From Chitinophagaceae bacterium (GTDB lineage: Bacteria; Bacteroidota; Bacteroidia; Chitinophagales; Chitinophagaceae): 64,000 nucleotides of DNA. Positions 8,113 to 16,937 of the stretch are shown in pieces. Position 1 is the first letter of the stretch; each line of letters begins with the position of its first letter. The notes under the pieces were generated by a model. That model searched no databases. It saw nothing but the letters and a program-made list of their open reading frames with translations, and was not told the DNA's origin. The DNA lies in NCBI GenBank assembly GCA_014879565.1, contig JACSRW010000020.1, positions 53,142-117,141 on the forward strand, written 5' to 3'. Position numbers and translations under genes: made by a program.

Positions 8113-9449
8113 AACTCTGGCAAAAAGACACCGCCGCCCTGAAGGAAGTGGAACAATTTACGGTTGGGCGTGACCGTGAGTTTGATCAGCAACTCGCTCC
8201 TTTTGATATCCTGGGCAGTATCGCCCATGTGACCATGCTGGAAACAGCAGGTCTGCTTACGGTTGCTGAAAAAACAGAACTGGTCACCGCACTCCGGCGT
8301 ATTTATAAAAGCACTCAACCCGGTTCAGCCACTCCTTTCACGATACAGCCGGAAGTGGAAGATGTTCATTCCCAGGTAGAACTGCTGCTGACACAGCAAC
8401 TGGGAGAAACGGGGAAAAAAATCCATTCCGCCCGCAGCCGCAATGACCAGGTGCTGTTGGATGTGAAACTTTTCCTGCGGTTTGAACTGGAAACACTTGT
8501 ACATGCCATCCAGCCGCTTTTTGCCCTGCTCCAGGCACAAAGTGAGAAATATAAAGATCACCTGCTTCCGGGATACACGCATCTTCAGCTCGCCATGCCT
8601 TCTTCTTTCGGACTCTGGTTTGGCGCCTACGCGGAGAGCCTGGTGGATGATCTTGTAACCCTGAAAGCTGCTTATGATGTAGTGAATAAAAACCCGCTGG
8701 GTTCAGCAGCCGGGTATGGCTCTTCCTTTCCTGTTAACCGCACACTGACTACCCGCCTGCTTGGATTTGATAATCTGAACTATAACGTGGTGTATGCCCA
8801 GATGGGCCGGGGAAAAGCAGAACGCATCACTGCCCAGGCGCTCGCCAACCTGGCCGATACCCTGGCCCGGCTCAGTATGGATGCCTGTCTTTACCTGAAC
8901 CAGAATTTCGGGTTCATTTCCTTTCCGGCCGAACTGACTACCGGCAGCAGTATCATGCCGCATAAAAAAAATCCGGATGTATTTGAACTGATCCGTTCAC
9001 ACTGCAACCGGATCAAAGCCCTGCCTAATGAAATCACCCTGATGACTACCAATCTCCCGAGCGGCTATCACCGCGACCTACAGTTACTGAAAGAGCACCT
9101 TTTCCCGGCATTCAAAACGCTGAAAGACTGTATTGAAATGACCGGGCTGATGCTGAACAATATCAGAATCCGGGAGAATATTCTGGCAGATGAAAAGTAC
9201 AAATACCTCTTCAGTGTGGAGGAAGTGAATAAACTGGTGAATGCCGGAATGCCCTTCCGGGATGCGTATAAACAAGTCGGGCGCGCTATTGAAGCCGGTC
9301 AGTACACGTATACCACAATGGTTGAACATACCCATGAAGGCAGCATCGGCAACCTGTGTACAGCAGAGATTAAAGCGATGATGGAAGAAGTACTGGCCGG
9401 CTTTCCGTTCGAAAAAGTAAACCAGGCGCTGAAGGAACTGGCAGGATGA
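8109..9449 (+). CDS. argH: Argininosuccinate lyase
   Basis: It splits argininosuccinate to arginine and fumarate. The fumarase/aspartase signature GSSIMPHKKNPDVFE is present, with the substrate motif SARSRNDQVLLD and TGYTHLQ-like PGYTHLQLAMPS. At 446 residues it is complete. It is the last gene of the operon and is followed by a strong hairpin. Confidence 0.93.
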   Translation: MKLWQKDTAALKEVEQFTVGRDREFDQQLAPFDILGSIAHVTMLETAGLLTVAEKTELVTALRRIYKSTQPGSATPFTIQPEVEDVHSQVELLLTQQLGETGKKIHSARSRNDQVLLDVKLFLRFELETLVHAIQPLFALLQAQSEKYKDHLLPGYTHLQLAMPSSFGLWFGAYAESLVDDLVTLKAAYDVVNKNPLGSAAGYGSSFPVNRTLTTRLLGFDNLNYNVVYAQMGRGKAERITAQALANLADTLARLSMDACLYLNQNFGFISFPAELTTGSSIMPHKKNPDVFELIRSHCNRIKALPNEITLMTTNLPSGYHRDLQLLKEHLFPAFKTLKDCIEMTGLMLNNIRIRENILADEKYKYLFSVEEVNKLVNAGMPFRDAYKQVGRAIEAGQYTYTTMVEHTHEGSIGNLCTAEIKAMMEEVLAGFPFEKVNQALKELAG

Positions 9450-9458
9450 CGGGTAATG

Positions 9459-9597
9459 AATAATGAGTAATGAGTAATTGATGAAGAGTCATAATGACAC
9501 TGAACCCTCCTTTTTCCGGAGGGTTCAGTGTTTAAAACAGGTGCGATCGGTTACGCCTTACTCATTATTCATTACTCATTACTCATTTCTCACAACC
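9459..9597 (+). terminator. Double-layered hairpin after argH
   Basis: An inner, perfect 13-bp stem, CACTGAACCCTCC (9498-9510) with GGAGGGTTCAGTG (9518-9530), is the likely transcription terminator, although the following T-run is short. It is wrapped by outer arms of GAGTAAT-type words (about 9459-9479 and 9560-9587) of the same dispersed family as between argG and argC. It lies between convergent genes, so it may serve both. Confidence 0.72.
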
Positions 9598-10993
9598 CAT
9601 ATTGATCAACCAGATAAATCAACGCTGCCATATTCACCGCGCCTAATTCCAGTTCCCTTTTGTTAACCGCTTCAAACACATCACTGCGGGCATGGTGAAT
9701 ATCAAAATAACGCTGGGTATCGGGATTCAGACTGGCCATCGGTGTTTTTAAAGCCCGGTTAAGCGGTCCAATATCAGCGCCTCCGCCTCCCCGTACAAAT
9801 TCACTGCATCCATACGGTGCAATCAGGTTTCTCCAGCTGAGAAATTTTTCAAACTGGGTGTCTGATCCGGTAAAACCCAGGGCACGGGGGGTAAATCCTC
9901 CCGCGTCACTTTCCATAGCCAATATATGGTTCTCCTTTCTGGCAACCGCCTCTTCTGCGTATTTGCTACCCCCGCGCAGGCCGTTTTCTTCATTGGCAAA
10001 AAGTACAAACCGGATCGTATGTTTTGGCTGATACCCTATGGCTTTAAAGGCCCTTAATATTTCAATGGTCTGAACACAGCCCGCCCCGTCATCATGGGCC
10101 CCTTCGCAGTTGTCCCAGCTGTCGAGATGCCCCCCTATGGTAATGATTTTATCAGGATAAACAGAACCGGTCAGTTCCCCGATGACATTATGCCCGATGG
10201 TATCCGGCAGCATCCGGCCCATTGTTTTTAATTGCACCGATACCTCGCCCTTTGCCAGTTGTCCGGCCAGCCAGTCAGCATCCCTTAACCCCACAGCAAC
10301 CGCGGGTATTTTCGGATAGGCGCTATCATAGCGGGTGGCTCCGGTATGCGGATGATTATCAGTAGCATGGCTCATACTGCGCACCATCACCCCGAGGGCG
10401 CCATATTTTGCTGCCCGGGAGGGTCCCTGTCCCCGGTACTGACCGGCATCGCGGTAAGCCTGAAAGGTATTGACGTAATTGGGATTAAACTTGTAATTAT
10501 AAAACACAATCCGGCCCTTCACCTGGTCTTTCTTTGCTTCCAGTTCATCAAAAGAGTTGACCAGTAATACCGGAGCTTTTAATCCTTTGAGGCCGATGCC
10601 TTCGCTGTTACCCAATGCCACGACATCCAGTATCTTTTTCTTCGGAAGCATATTTTTTGTTCCGATAGCCGGCACGGTATACACCGCTGTTGCCGCATCT
10701 GCGCCCCCTCTTACCCAATGCGGCACCTTGCACTGCTGCAACCAGGATTTATCGGCCCCGCTGCTTTTCATTTTTTCCAGCCCCCATTTTTCTGATTTCA
10801 CCATACCGGATGAACCGGCCAGACGGGGACCAATCTCTTTGGTCAGCTGGCGCAGGTTTTCGTAGGCCTTCCCGTTACTGAGGATCTCATCCGCGATCCG
10901 CCGGATCATAAGAGAATCAGCTGTCTGGGCCTGTAACAGGGTCAGGGAAAAAAATGCCAGCATACCAGTCATAAGTATTTTCATCTCTTTCAT
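9590..10993 (-). CDS. Secreted M28 family zinc aminopeptidase
   Basis: A 467-residue exported peptidase. The signal peptide is MKILMTGMLAFFSLTLLQAQ after a short basic start. A protease-associated (PA) domain around residues 130-260 precedes the M28 catalytic domain, whose zinc ligands are visible in GGHLDSWDNCEGAHDDGAG, ANEENGLRGG, AMESDAGG and DIHHARSD. It probably removes N-terminal residues from peptides in the periplasm or outside. An alternative start three codons downstream (10984) is equally good. It is convergent with the arginine operon and not part of it. Confidence 0.87.
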   Translation of the reverse strand: MKEMKILMTGMLAFFSLTLLQAQTADSLMIRRIADEILSNGKAYENLRQLTKEIGPRLAGSSGMVKSEKWGLEKMKSSGADKSWLQQCKVPHWVRGGADAATAVYTVPAIGTKNMLPKKKILDVVALGNSEGIGLKGLKAPVLLVNSFDELEAKKDQVKGRIVFYNYKFNPNYVNTFQAYRDAGQYRGQGPSRAAKYGALGVMVRSMSHATDNHPHTGATRYDSAYPKIPAVAVGLRDADWLAGQLAKGEVSVQLKTMGRMLPDTIGHNVIGELTGSVYPDKIITIGGHLDSWDNCEGAHDDGAGCVQTIEILRAFKAIGYQPKHTIRFVLFANEENGLRGGSKYAEEAVARKENHILAMESDAGGFTPRALGFTGSDTQFEKFLSWRNLIAPYGCSEFVRGGGGADIGPLNRALKTPMASLNPDTQRYFDIHHARSDVFEAVNKRELELGAVNMAALIYLVDQYGL

Positions 10994-11104
10994 TTTACTA
11001 ATATAATCGAATCGGAAAACGGAAGATAAGTATTTAACATAAACGGTAAACCAAACCCGGTTAAAACCGTTACCTTAGTTGCCCCCTGACCAAATGCGAC
11101 AGCT

Positions 11105-12229
11105 ATGAAGATCGGAATTGTATGTTATCCCACTTTTGGCGGCTCCGGCGTACTGGCCACCGAGCTCGGAAAGGCCCTTGCCCTGGAAGGTCACCTCGTG
11201 CATTTTATTTCTTACCAGCAACCGGTACGGCTGGGCGCCTTTACCCCGAATATCCTGTATCATGAAGTACAGGTACCCACGTATCCCTTATTTGACTACC
11301 CGCCATTTGAAACGGCCCTGGCCAGCACCATGGTGGATGTGATCAAAAACAATGACCTGGACCTGCTCCATGTGCATTATGCGATCCCTCATGCCTCAGC
11401 GGCTTATATGGCCAAACAGATTCTGAAAAAAGAAGGAAAACATATTCCGGTTATTACCACACTGCACGGCACCGATATTACCCTGGTGGGCCGGGACAAA
11501 ACCTATGCCCCCGTCGTTACTTTCTCCATCAACGAAAGTGATGCCATCACGGCCGTGTCGGAAAACCTGAAAAAAGAAACCCTCAGTCATTTCCATATCG
11601 AAAAAGAAATTGAAGTGATCTTCAATTTTGTGGACGTCAGCCGTTTCAGCCGCAGACCCATTGATGCATTCCGCAAAGTGATTGCGCCGAACGGTGAACG
11701 GATCCTGCTGCACGCGTCCAATTTCCGTAAAATAAAAAGAGTACAGGATGTAGTTAAGATTTTCGCCGAAGTAAATAAACAGATACCATCCAAACTGCTC
11801 TTTGTCGGCGATGGTCCGGAACGGAGTACTGCGGAAGACCTGAGCCGTGAACTGGGCATATGTGATGAGATTCGTTTTGTGGGCAAACAGGAACAGATGG
11901 AAGATATCCTGGCGATAGCCGATCTGTTTCTGCTGACTTCAGAGTATGAGAGTTTCGGGCTCGCGGCGCTCGAAGCCATGGCAGCCGGTGTGCCTGTTAT
12001 TTCAAGCAATGCAGGCGGCCTGGGAGAAATTAATATCCACGGCGAAACCGGTTATCTCAGTGAGGTCGGCGATGTGGCTTCCATGAGCCGGCAGGCCATG
12101 GAAATACTGAAAGATGATGCCAGTTTACAGGGTTTCAAGGAAAGAGCGGCCGCTCATTCCAAAAAATATGATATCCACCATATCGTACCCCAGTACGAGC
12201 GGCTTTACGAGCGTTTCCTCAGCGTCTGA
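11105..12229 (+). CDS. bshA: BshA: N-acetylglucosaminyl-malate synthase (bacillithiol)
   Basis: A GT4 glycosyltransferase that joins UDP-GlcNAc and L-malate, the first step of bacillithiol synthesis. The N-terminus MKIGIVCYPTFGGSGVLATE and HVHYAIPHASAAYMA are characteristic of BshA; the E-x7-E GT4 motif appears as EYESFGLAALEAMA. It is 374 residues long. Bacillithiol is the low-molecular-weight thiol in many Bacteroidota, relevant to the sulfur genes further on. Its 3' end overlaps the convergent EnvC-like gene by 11 nt. Confidence 0.9.
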   Translation: MKIGIVCYPTFGGSGVLATELGKALALEGHLVHFISYQQPVRLGAFTPNILYHEVQVPTYPLFDYPPFETALASTMVDVIKNNDLDLLHVHYAIPHASAAYMAKQILKKEGKHIPVITTLHGTDITLVGRDKTYAPVVTFSINESDAITAVSENLKKETLSHFHIEKEIEVIFNFVDVSRFSRRPIDAFRKVIAPNGERILLHASNFRKIKRVQDVVKIFAEVNKQIPSKLLFVGDGPERSTAEDLSRELGICDEIRFVGKQEQMEDILAIADLFLLTSEYESFGLAALEAMAAGVPVISSNAGGLGEINIHGETGYLSEVGDVASMSRQAMEILKDDASLQGFKERAAAHSKKYDIHHIVPQYERLYERFLSV

Positions 12230-13568
12230 GCCAGGGGGCGGGATCCACATTCCGGGTTTCAATCATCAGGATAAAATCAATCTGCCCGCCGCTGCCGTCA
12301 TCATCCCGGCCGGTTTTACCGATCTGCTGCCCGGTTTTCACAACAGCCCCTTTGGTTACCGTAACACCGGAAAGATTACTGTATGTTGTAAAGTATTTCC
12401 CGTGACGAATGGTGACTGCCATCCCGTCGCCCAGGTTATATACACCGCTCACCTCTCCGTCAAAAACGGCCTTTACCGGCAAACCTGCCGAAGGAGTGGC
12501 AATAGTGAGACCAGGATTATCAAAAGTCAGCAGGGTATTCTCAATTTTATTGGTGCCATACCGGAGGGTGATTACCCCATTATCCACCGGCCAGGGCAGA
12601 CGGGCTTTATTGGCCTGGAAACTGCTGTTCAGCGCCACATCTTTCGCATTCAGATCAAGATAACTGGCTGGTTTTTTTGCAGGTTCATTTCTTTTCGCCG
12701 TTACATTCGGATTGGCATCCGGTTTATCAGCCGGTGCAGCGGGACTGGTTGCGGGTTTACCGGCTACATTCCTGGTTAATGCTTCATCCGCTTTCTTTTT
12801 GGCATCCGCCTCCGCTTTTGCTTTTAGCCGCGCCGCTTCAATCTCTCTCTTAACAATGGCTGTAATGGCATTCTGCAGATCCCGGTCTCTTTTTTTCTTG
12901 GAGGCGATCTGGCCGGCCAGTTCCTTTTCTTTTGATTTAAGCTGGGCTACCACCGCGTCTTTTTCCTTTTTCTGTACAGCCAGTTCCTGCACCTGTTTGG
13001 TTTGCGACTGCAGGGCAACATTTTTCTGGTCTTTACGGGTCAGCTGTTGCTGTTTGCGCTGGGCAATCAGTTTCTGCGTTTCCTGGATAGTGGCGACCTG
13101 CTTTTCCCGGTAGGCCCGGTAACTCTTCAGGTAGGCAATCCGTTTGAGTGCGTCATTGAAACTGGTGGCGGAAAAAATGAAGTTTACATAATCATAGTTA
13201 CTCCTGTTTTTATAGGAGTAAACAATAGATTTGGCGTACTGAGTCTTCAGTGTATCCAGTTGTTTGCTGAGCCGGTAAATCTCCAGTTCACTCAGGTAAA
13301 TATCATCGGTGATATTTCGCAGTTCCCGGTTGATGGTGCTGATATACTGTTCCTGCAGGCTGATCTTGCGGTTCAGCATATTCAGCTGACTGAGGCTCTG
13401 TTTGGTTTGCCCCTTTACTTTATTATACAGGCCCTGAATTTCCAGGAGTTCCCGCTGGATCTCCTGTCTTTCTTTTTCAAGCTGGGCCTTATTATCCTGA
13501 GGGGGCTGGGCAGTAAGTACCGCGGTAAACCCAATCAAAACAAACGGAAGCAGGAACGTCTTTTTCAT
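12219..13568 (-). CDS. EnvC-like murein hydrolase activator (degenerate LytM)
   Basis: 449 residues: signal peptide (about 1-20), a long coiled coil (about 25-255, rich in Lys, Glu and Gln), a Pro/Ala/Lys linker, then a C-terminal LytM/M23 domain (about 325-449). The M23 zinc ligands are not recognisable: HGKYFTTYSNL is kept but the terminal HxH region reads GQIDFILM. That is the pattern of EnvC-type activators, which regulate amidases without being hydrolases. It probably acts in the periplasm at division sites. It is upstream of bshA on the opposite strand, with an 11-nt tail overlap. Confidence 0.82.
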   Translation of the reverse strand: MKKTFLLPFVLIGFTAVLTAQPPQDNKAQLEKERQEIQRELLEIQGLYNKVKGQTKQSLSQLNMLNRKISLQEQYISTINRELRNITDDIYLSELEIYRLSKQLDTLKTQYAKSIVYSYKNRSNYDYVNFIFSATSFNDALKRIAYLKSYRAYREKQVATIQETQKLIAQRKQQQLTRKDQKNVALQSQTKQVQELAVQKKEKDAVVAQLKSKEKELAGQIASKKKRDRDLQNAITAIVKREIEAARLKAKAEADAKKKADEALTRNVAGKPATSPAAPADKPDANPNVTAKRNEPAKKPASYLDLNAKDVALNSSFQANKARLPWPVDNGVITLRYGTNKIENTLLTFDNPGLTIATPSAGLPVKAVFDGEVSGVYNLGDGMAVTIRHGKYFTTYSNLSGVTVTKGAVVKTGQQIGKTGRDDDGSGGQIDFILMIETRNVDPAPWLRR

Positions 13569-13648
13569 GTCAGCATCTGGATTGAGGTTAAAAAAACAGG
13601 GACGGGATCTTTACCAAAACGGCAATATGCAAAATAAATTTTGCCTGG

Positions 13649-14467
13649 CTATTCTTCCCGGTAACTTTTTGGCACCGAAAAGGGGAAGCTTAACGTTTCA
13701 TTAAACTCGTATTGTTTGTAATTCAGTTTGACAGCCAGGGTCTTTTTCCCGGAAACCGTAATGGACCTGCGGGTAGAAAAAGGACGACCCTTTTTGTCCT
13801 CATAATCCGACCAGGTCAGGTAACTGGTCCGGTTCCGCTGTTCATCCAGGTCATCCAGTTTTGAACTTTGCAGAAACTTATTTTCTTCTGCCACGGTCAG
13901 GAGCATTTTAAAAAGATGATTCATTACATGAAGGGAAACGCTGCCGGGAGACTTACTGTAACCGGCTATCGTAGTATCCATAAATACCGGGTTACCGATC
14001 AGCAGATCCTGCAATGAAGGGAGATCCAGCGGCAGGGCGGCGATTTCCTGCAGGTAAGCCACACTGCGGGCGATATATACTTTATTCTGCCGGTCCAGCA
14101 GTTTAACGGAATCTCTGGTGATATAGGCCCGCAGTCCTTCAATACCCAGGATAGCGGTAATCCTTATCCAGATCACACTGTCCCGGTACATGCGGAGCTC
14201 TGCATTCACATCCATTTTTTTACCGCCCATTTCTTCATAATCCACATCCACTTTGGCGGAAAAGCTGGTGAAATCAATCCGGTTCTTTTGTATCTGTTCA
14301 AAATGTTCCCGGATAAAGGCAAGGGAGTCGGCCCGTCCGGTATCTGCCGGGGGCATCACAACTACCGCTGTATCTTTTTTTACAATAGCTGATTGTATCT
14401 TACGGGTAGCCCGGCAGGAAGTGAGCAAAGAGATGGCCAGTGTGATTATAAAAGTGCTTCTGATCAT
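13649..14467 (-). CDS. DUF4292 lipoprotein
   Basis: A 272-residue protein with a lipoprotein signal (MIRSTFIITLAISLLTSC, Cys18) and a body resembling DUF4292 (FTSFSAKVDVDYEEMGGKKMD, AYITRDSVKLLDRQNKVYI). The fold is LolA/LppX-like in appearance, but the function is unknown. It lies 80 nt upstream of the EnvC-like gene on the same strand and 12 nt after dut, so dut-DUF4292-envC may be cotranscribed, an order I recall as common in Bacteroidota. Confidence 0.75.
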   Translation of the reverse strand: MIRSTFIITLAISLLTSCRATRKIQSAIVKKDTAVVVMPPADTGRADSLAFIREHFEQIQKNRIDFTSFSAKVDVDYEEMGGKKMDVNAELRMYRDSVIWIRITAILGIEGLRAYITRDSVKLLDRQNKVYIARSVAYLQEIAALPLDLPSLQDLLIGNPVFMDTTIAGYSKSPGSVSLHVMNHLFKMLLTVAEENKFLQSSKLDDLDEQRNRTSYLTWSDYEDKKGRPFSTRRSITVSGKKTLAVKLNYKQYEFNETLSFPFSVPKSYREE

Positions 14468-14479
14468 TAAACCTTGAAT

Positions 14480-14923
14480 TTATTGTTTGCCGGTATGGCC
14501 AAATCCGCCTGCATTACGGGTTGTTTCCTCCAGCTTGTCCACCAGGACCCACTGGCATTTTTCCACCTGCTGAATGACCAGCTGCGCGATCCGGTCGCCC
14601 GGATGAATGACCTGTTTCCCGCCTGAAAGGTTGATTAATATTATCTTAATTTCTCCCCGGTAATCTGCATCAATCGTCCCGGGTGTGTTCAGACAGGTAA
14701 TCCCCTGTTTGAGCGCGAGACCGCTTCTTGGACGTACCTGGGCTTCAAAACCTTCCGGCAATTCAATAAATAAACCGGTTGGCACCAGCACTCTTTCCAT
14801 CGGATCGAGTGAAAGTGGCTGCTCCAGTGCCGCCCGGATATCCATTCCGGAAGCTCCTTCCGTGGCATAGGCGGGCAGCGGGTTGGCTGATTGATTGATG
14901 ATTTTAACAGGCACTTGCGGCAT
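14480..14923 (-). CDS. dut: dUTP diphosphatase
   Basis: A trimeric dUTPase hydrolysing dUTP to dUMP. Motif [14 protein letters not shown], the [12 protein letters not shown] motif II and the C-terminal motif [10 protein letters not shown] are all visible. Complete at 147 residues. Confidence 0.93.
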   Translation of the reverse strand: MPQVPVKIINQSANPLPAYATEGASGMDIRAALEQPLSLDPMERVLVPTGLFIELPEGFEAQVRPRSGLALKQGITCLNTPGTIDADYRGEIKIILINLSGGKQVIHPGDRIAQLVIQQVEKCQWVLVDKLEETTRNAGGFGHTGKQ

Positions 14924-14964
14924 GGCGCAAAGATAATGCCTGCTTTATGAAAACGGGCGGCAGC

Positions 14965-15444
14965 TTACAGTCGGCGCAGTAAAACAGTTGCATAGGCCAT
15001 CAGGCCCTCTTCCCTTCCCGCAAATCCCATTTTTTCTGTGGTGGTGGCTTTTACGGATACATCCTCCTTACCGACTTGCAGAATACCGGCAATCGTTTCC
15101 TGCATAGCCGCCACATAGGGTTTTATTTTGGGTGCTTCCAGGCAAAGGGTGCTGTCCACATTCACCACCACATACCCGCGTGCGCGCACCAGCTCATACG
15201 ATTTCTGCAGTAGTATTTTACTGTCAATATCCTTAAAAGCCGGGTCTGTATTGGGAAAATGCAGCCCGATATCTCCCAGGCTCAGGGCCCCGAGCAGGGC
15301 ATCACAAATGGCATGTAACAACACATCCGCATCGCTGTGGCCCAGTGCGCCTTTATGGTGCGGTATCAGCACGCCCCCGATCCAAAGTTCTCTGCCAGCT
15401 GACAGCTGATGAAAGTCCACTCCCGAGCCAATACGATAGGACAT
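14965..15444 (-). CDS. ispF: 2-C-methyl-D-erythritol 2,4-cyclodiphosphate synthase
   Basis: A MEP-pathway isoprenoid enzyme. GSGVDFHQL and [19 protein letters not shown] provide the metal ligands. The start at 15444 (MSYRIGSG) fits the family better than the in-frame ATG 12 codons upstream. The length is 159 residues. It is 41 nt upstream of dut on the same strand. Confidence 0.92.
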   Translation of the reverse strand: MSYRIGSGVDFHQLSAGRELWIGGVLIPHHKGALGHSDADVLLHAICDALLGALSLGDIGLHFPNTDPAFKDIDSKILLQKSYELVRARGYVVVNVDSTLCLEAPKIKPYVAAMQETIAGILQVGKEDVSVKATTTEKMGFAGREEGLMAYATVLLRRL

Positions 15445-15522
15445 GTTTTGTTTTTTGCAAATATGCAAGAATCCCGGCAATTGCCGGGATTCCTGTAAAA
15501 AATATGTATGATCTGTGCGGGA

Positions 15523-16677
15523 TTATTTTGCTGCTTTGGCACCATCAATATCAAACAGTACAGAGAAACGAAGGGTGTTTGACAGGGGATTGCGGTTTAC
15601 ACCACTTCCGGCAGGAATCAGGTAAGCGAAGTTGAAACCAAAGAGGTTGTACTTCAGACCCAGACCGGTAGTGAAATAACGGCGGTCACCTTTTGTTTTA
15701 TGCTCCCAGAAATAACCGGCACGCAGGGCGAACTGGTTGTTGTACCAGTATTCAGCACCACCGGAGAGCTGGAATTCTTTCATTTCTTCACCAAAACCAC
15801 CGGGTGCATCACCAAAGGAACTGAACCAGCCACCGATCACACTCTTGCTGCGGTAGTCGGCGATATCCTGTGCAGTTGCATTTTCACCGGGAGGTGTGGG
15901 AACCAGCAGTTTGTTAGCTTCAACACCAAATGAAATAGAGTTGCTCTCATTCATTTTTTTGGTATAGTTCAGACCCAGACCGAGGTTGGCAGGAATGAAA
16001 TCCTTTGCATCAGCATTATCTGTATACGCTACTTTGGTACCGAGGTTGGAGAGAACAGCACCCCAGGCAAAACCACTTCCGTTAGCCTTACCATCATGAT
16101 AGAAGGCCAGGTCAGCTGCAACAGCGTTGGCAGCTTTGTAAGTTGTGCTACCGTTGGTATAACCACCGGCCAGGTTGGAGTTGATATATTTCAGGGTTAC
16201 ACCCACACCGCTCTTGGCACCCAGTTTACGGGAATAACCGAGGTCAATGCCAAATTCACGGGGACGGAAGTTACCCATATCATTACCCTGAATATTGGTA
16301 AAAGTGATGTTACCCAGGCTGAAATAACGAACAGCTCCATGGAAAGCCTGCTCATCATCCAGTTTGTAATAACCGGCTACAGAAGCCAGGTAAACATCGT
16401 TTACCAGGTCTTTCAGCCAGGGAGTATACGTGGCGCCAATACCGCCCTGACCCTGGTTGAAGGCAACTTTACCAGCATTCCAAAGACCAGAATAAGCATC
16501 CGGTGAGGTGGCAACACCCATATCACCCATACCACCCGAACGGGCATCAGGTGAAATACGAAGGAACGGTACAGCGGTGGTTACTACGTTAATAGGTTCA
16601 ACCTGAGCCTTTACAGTAGAAGATAAACCACAAACAAGCAGTAATCCGGCAGTTAGTTTTAAAGCAGTTGGTCTCAT
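15523..16677 (-). CDS. porV: PorV, type IX secretion outer-membrane protein
   Basis: A 384-residue FadL-like beta-barrel with a signal peptide (MRPTALKLTAGLLLVCGLSSTVKA). INVVTTAVPFLRISPDARSGGMGDMGVATSPDA is split over the PorV hallmark region. PorV shuttles T9SS cargo from the translocon to the PorU attachment complex. The start at 16677 is favoured over the in-frame ATG at 16713 because it gives a normal signal peptide. It lies 260 nt downstream of porU, same strand. The gap 16678-16937 contains AT-rich DNA but no gene. Confidence 0.9.
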   Translation of the reverse strand: MRPTALKLTAGLLLVCGLSSTVKAQVEPINVVTTAVPFLRISPDARSGGMGDMGVATSPDAYSGLWNAGKVAFNQGQGGIGATYTPWLKDLVNDVYLASVAGYYKLDDEQAFHGAVRYFSLGNITFTNIQGNDMGNFRPREFGIDLGYSRKLGAKSGVGVTLKYINSNLAGGYTNGSTTYKAANAVAADLAFYHDGKANGSGFAWGAVLSNLGTKVAYTDNADAKDFIPANLGLGLNYTKKMNESNSISFGVEANKLLVPTPPGENATAQDIADYRSKSVIGGWFSSFGDAPGGFGEEMKEFQLSGGAEYWYNNQFALRAGYFWEHKTKGDRRYFTTGLGLKYNLFGFNFAYLIPAGSGVNRNPLSNTLRFSVLFDIDGAKAAK

Positions 16678-16937
16678 TAGAAAATTTTTAATAATGGTGT
16701 AAATATAGAGCATTTGGATAAATACAAAACTAAAATAGAGAAATTATCTGAAACCAAAAAAAGACGGTTTCAGGTGGTTCTCAATGCTTTTTGTACCCAT
16801 CCGGTAGCTTGCGAAAGAGCAAATTTCATGAAAAAAACGTCGGATTTCCTATTTTATTGTCAATTTCTAAAGAATCTGTGAAAATGCTTAGTAACTGGTT
16901 TCCAATGTGGAAAACCCGTGAATCAAGGTCTGTACCC

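Noticed and set aside
12219..13568. Active M23 lysostaphin-type endopeptidase
   Set aside because: The zinc-binding His/Asp and HxH positions are not recognisable in the LytM domain; an EnvC-type activator fits better.
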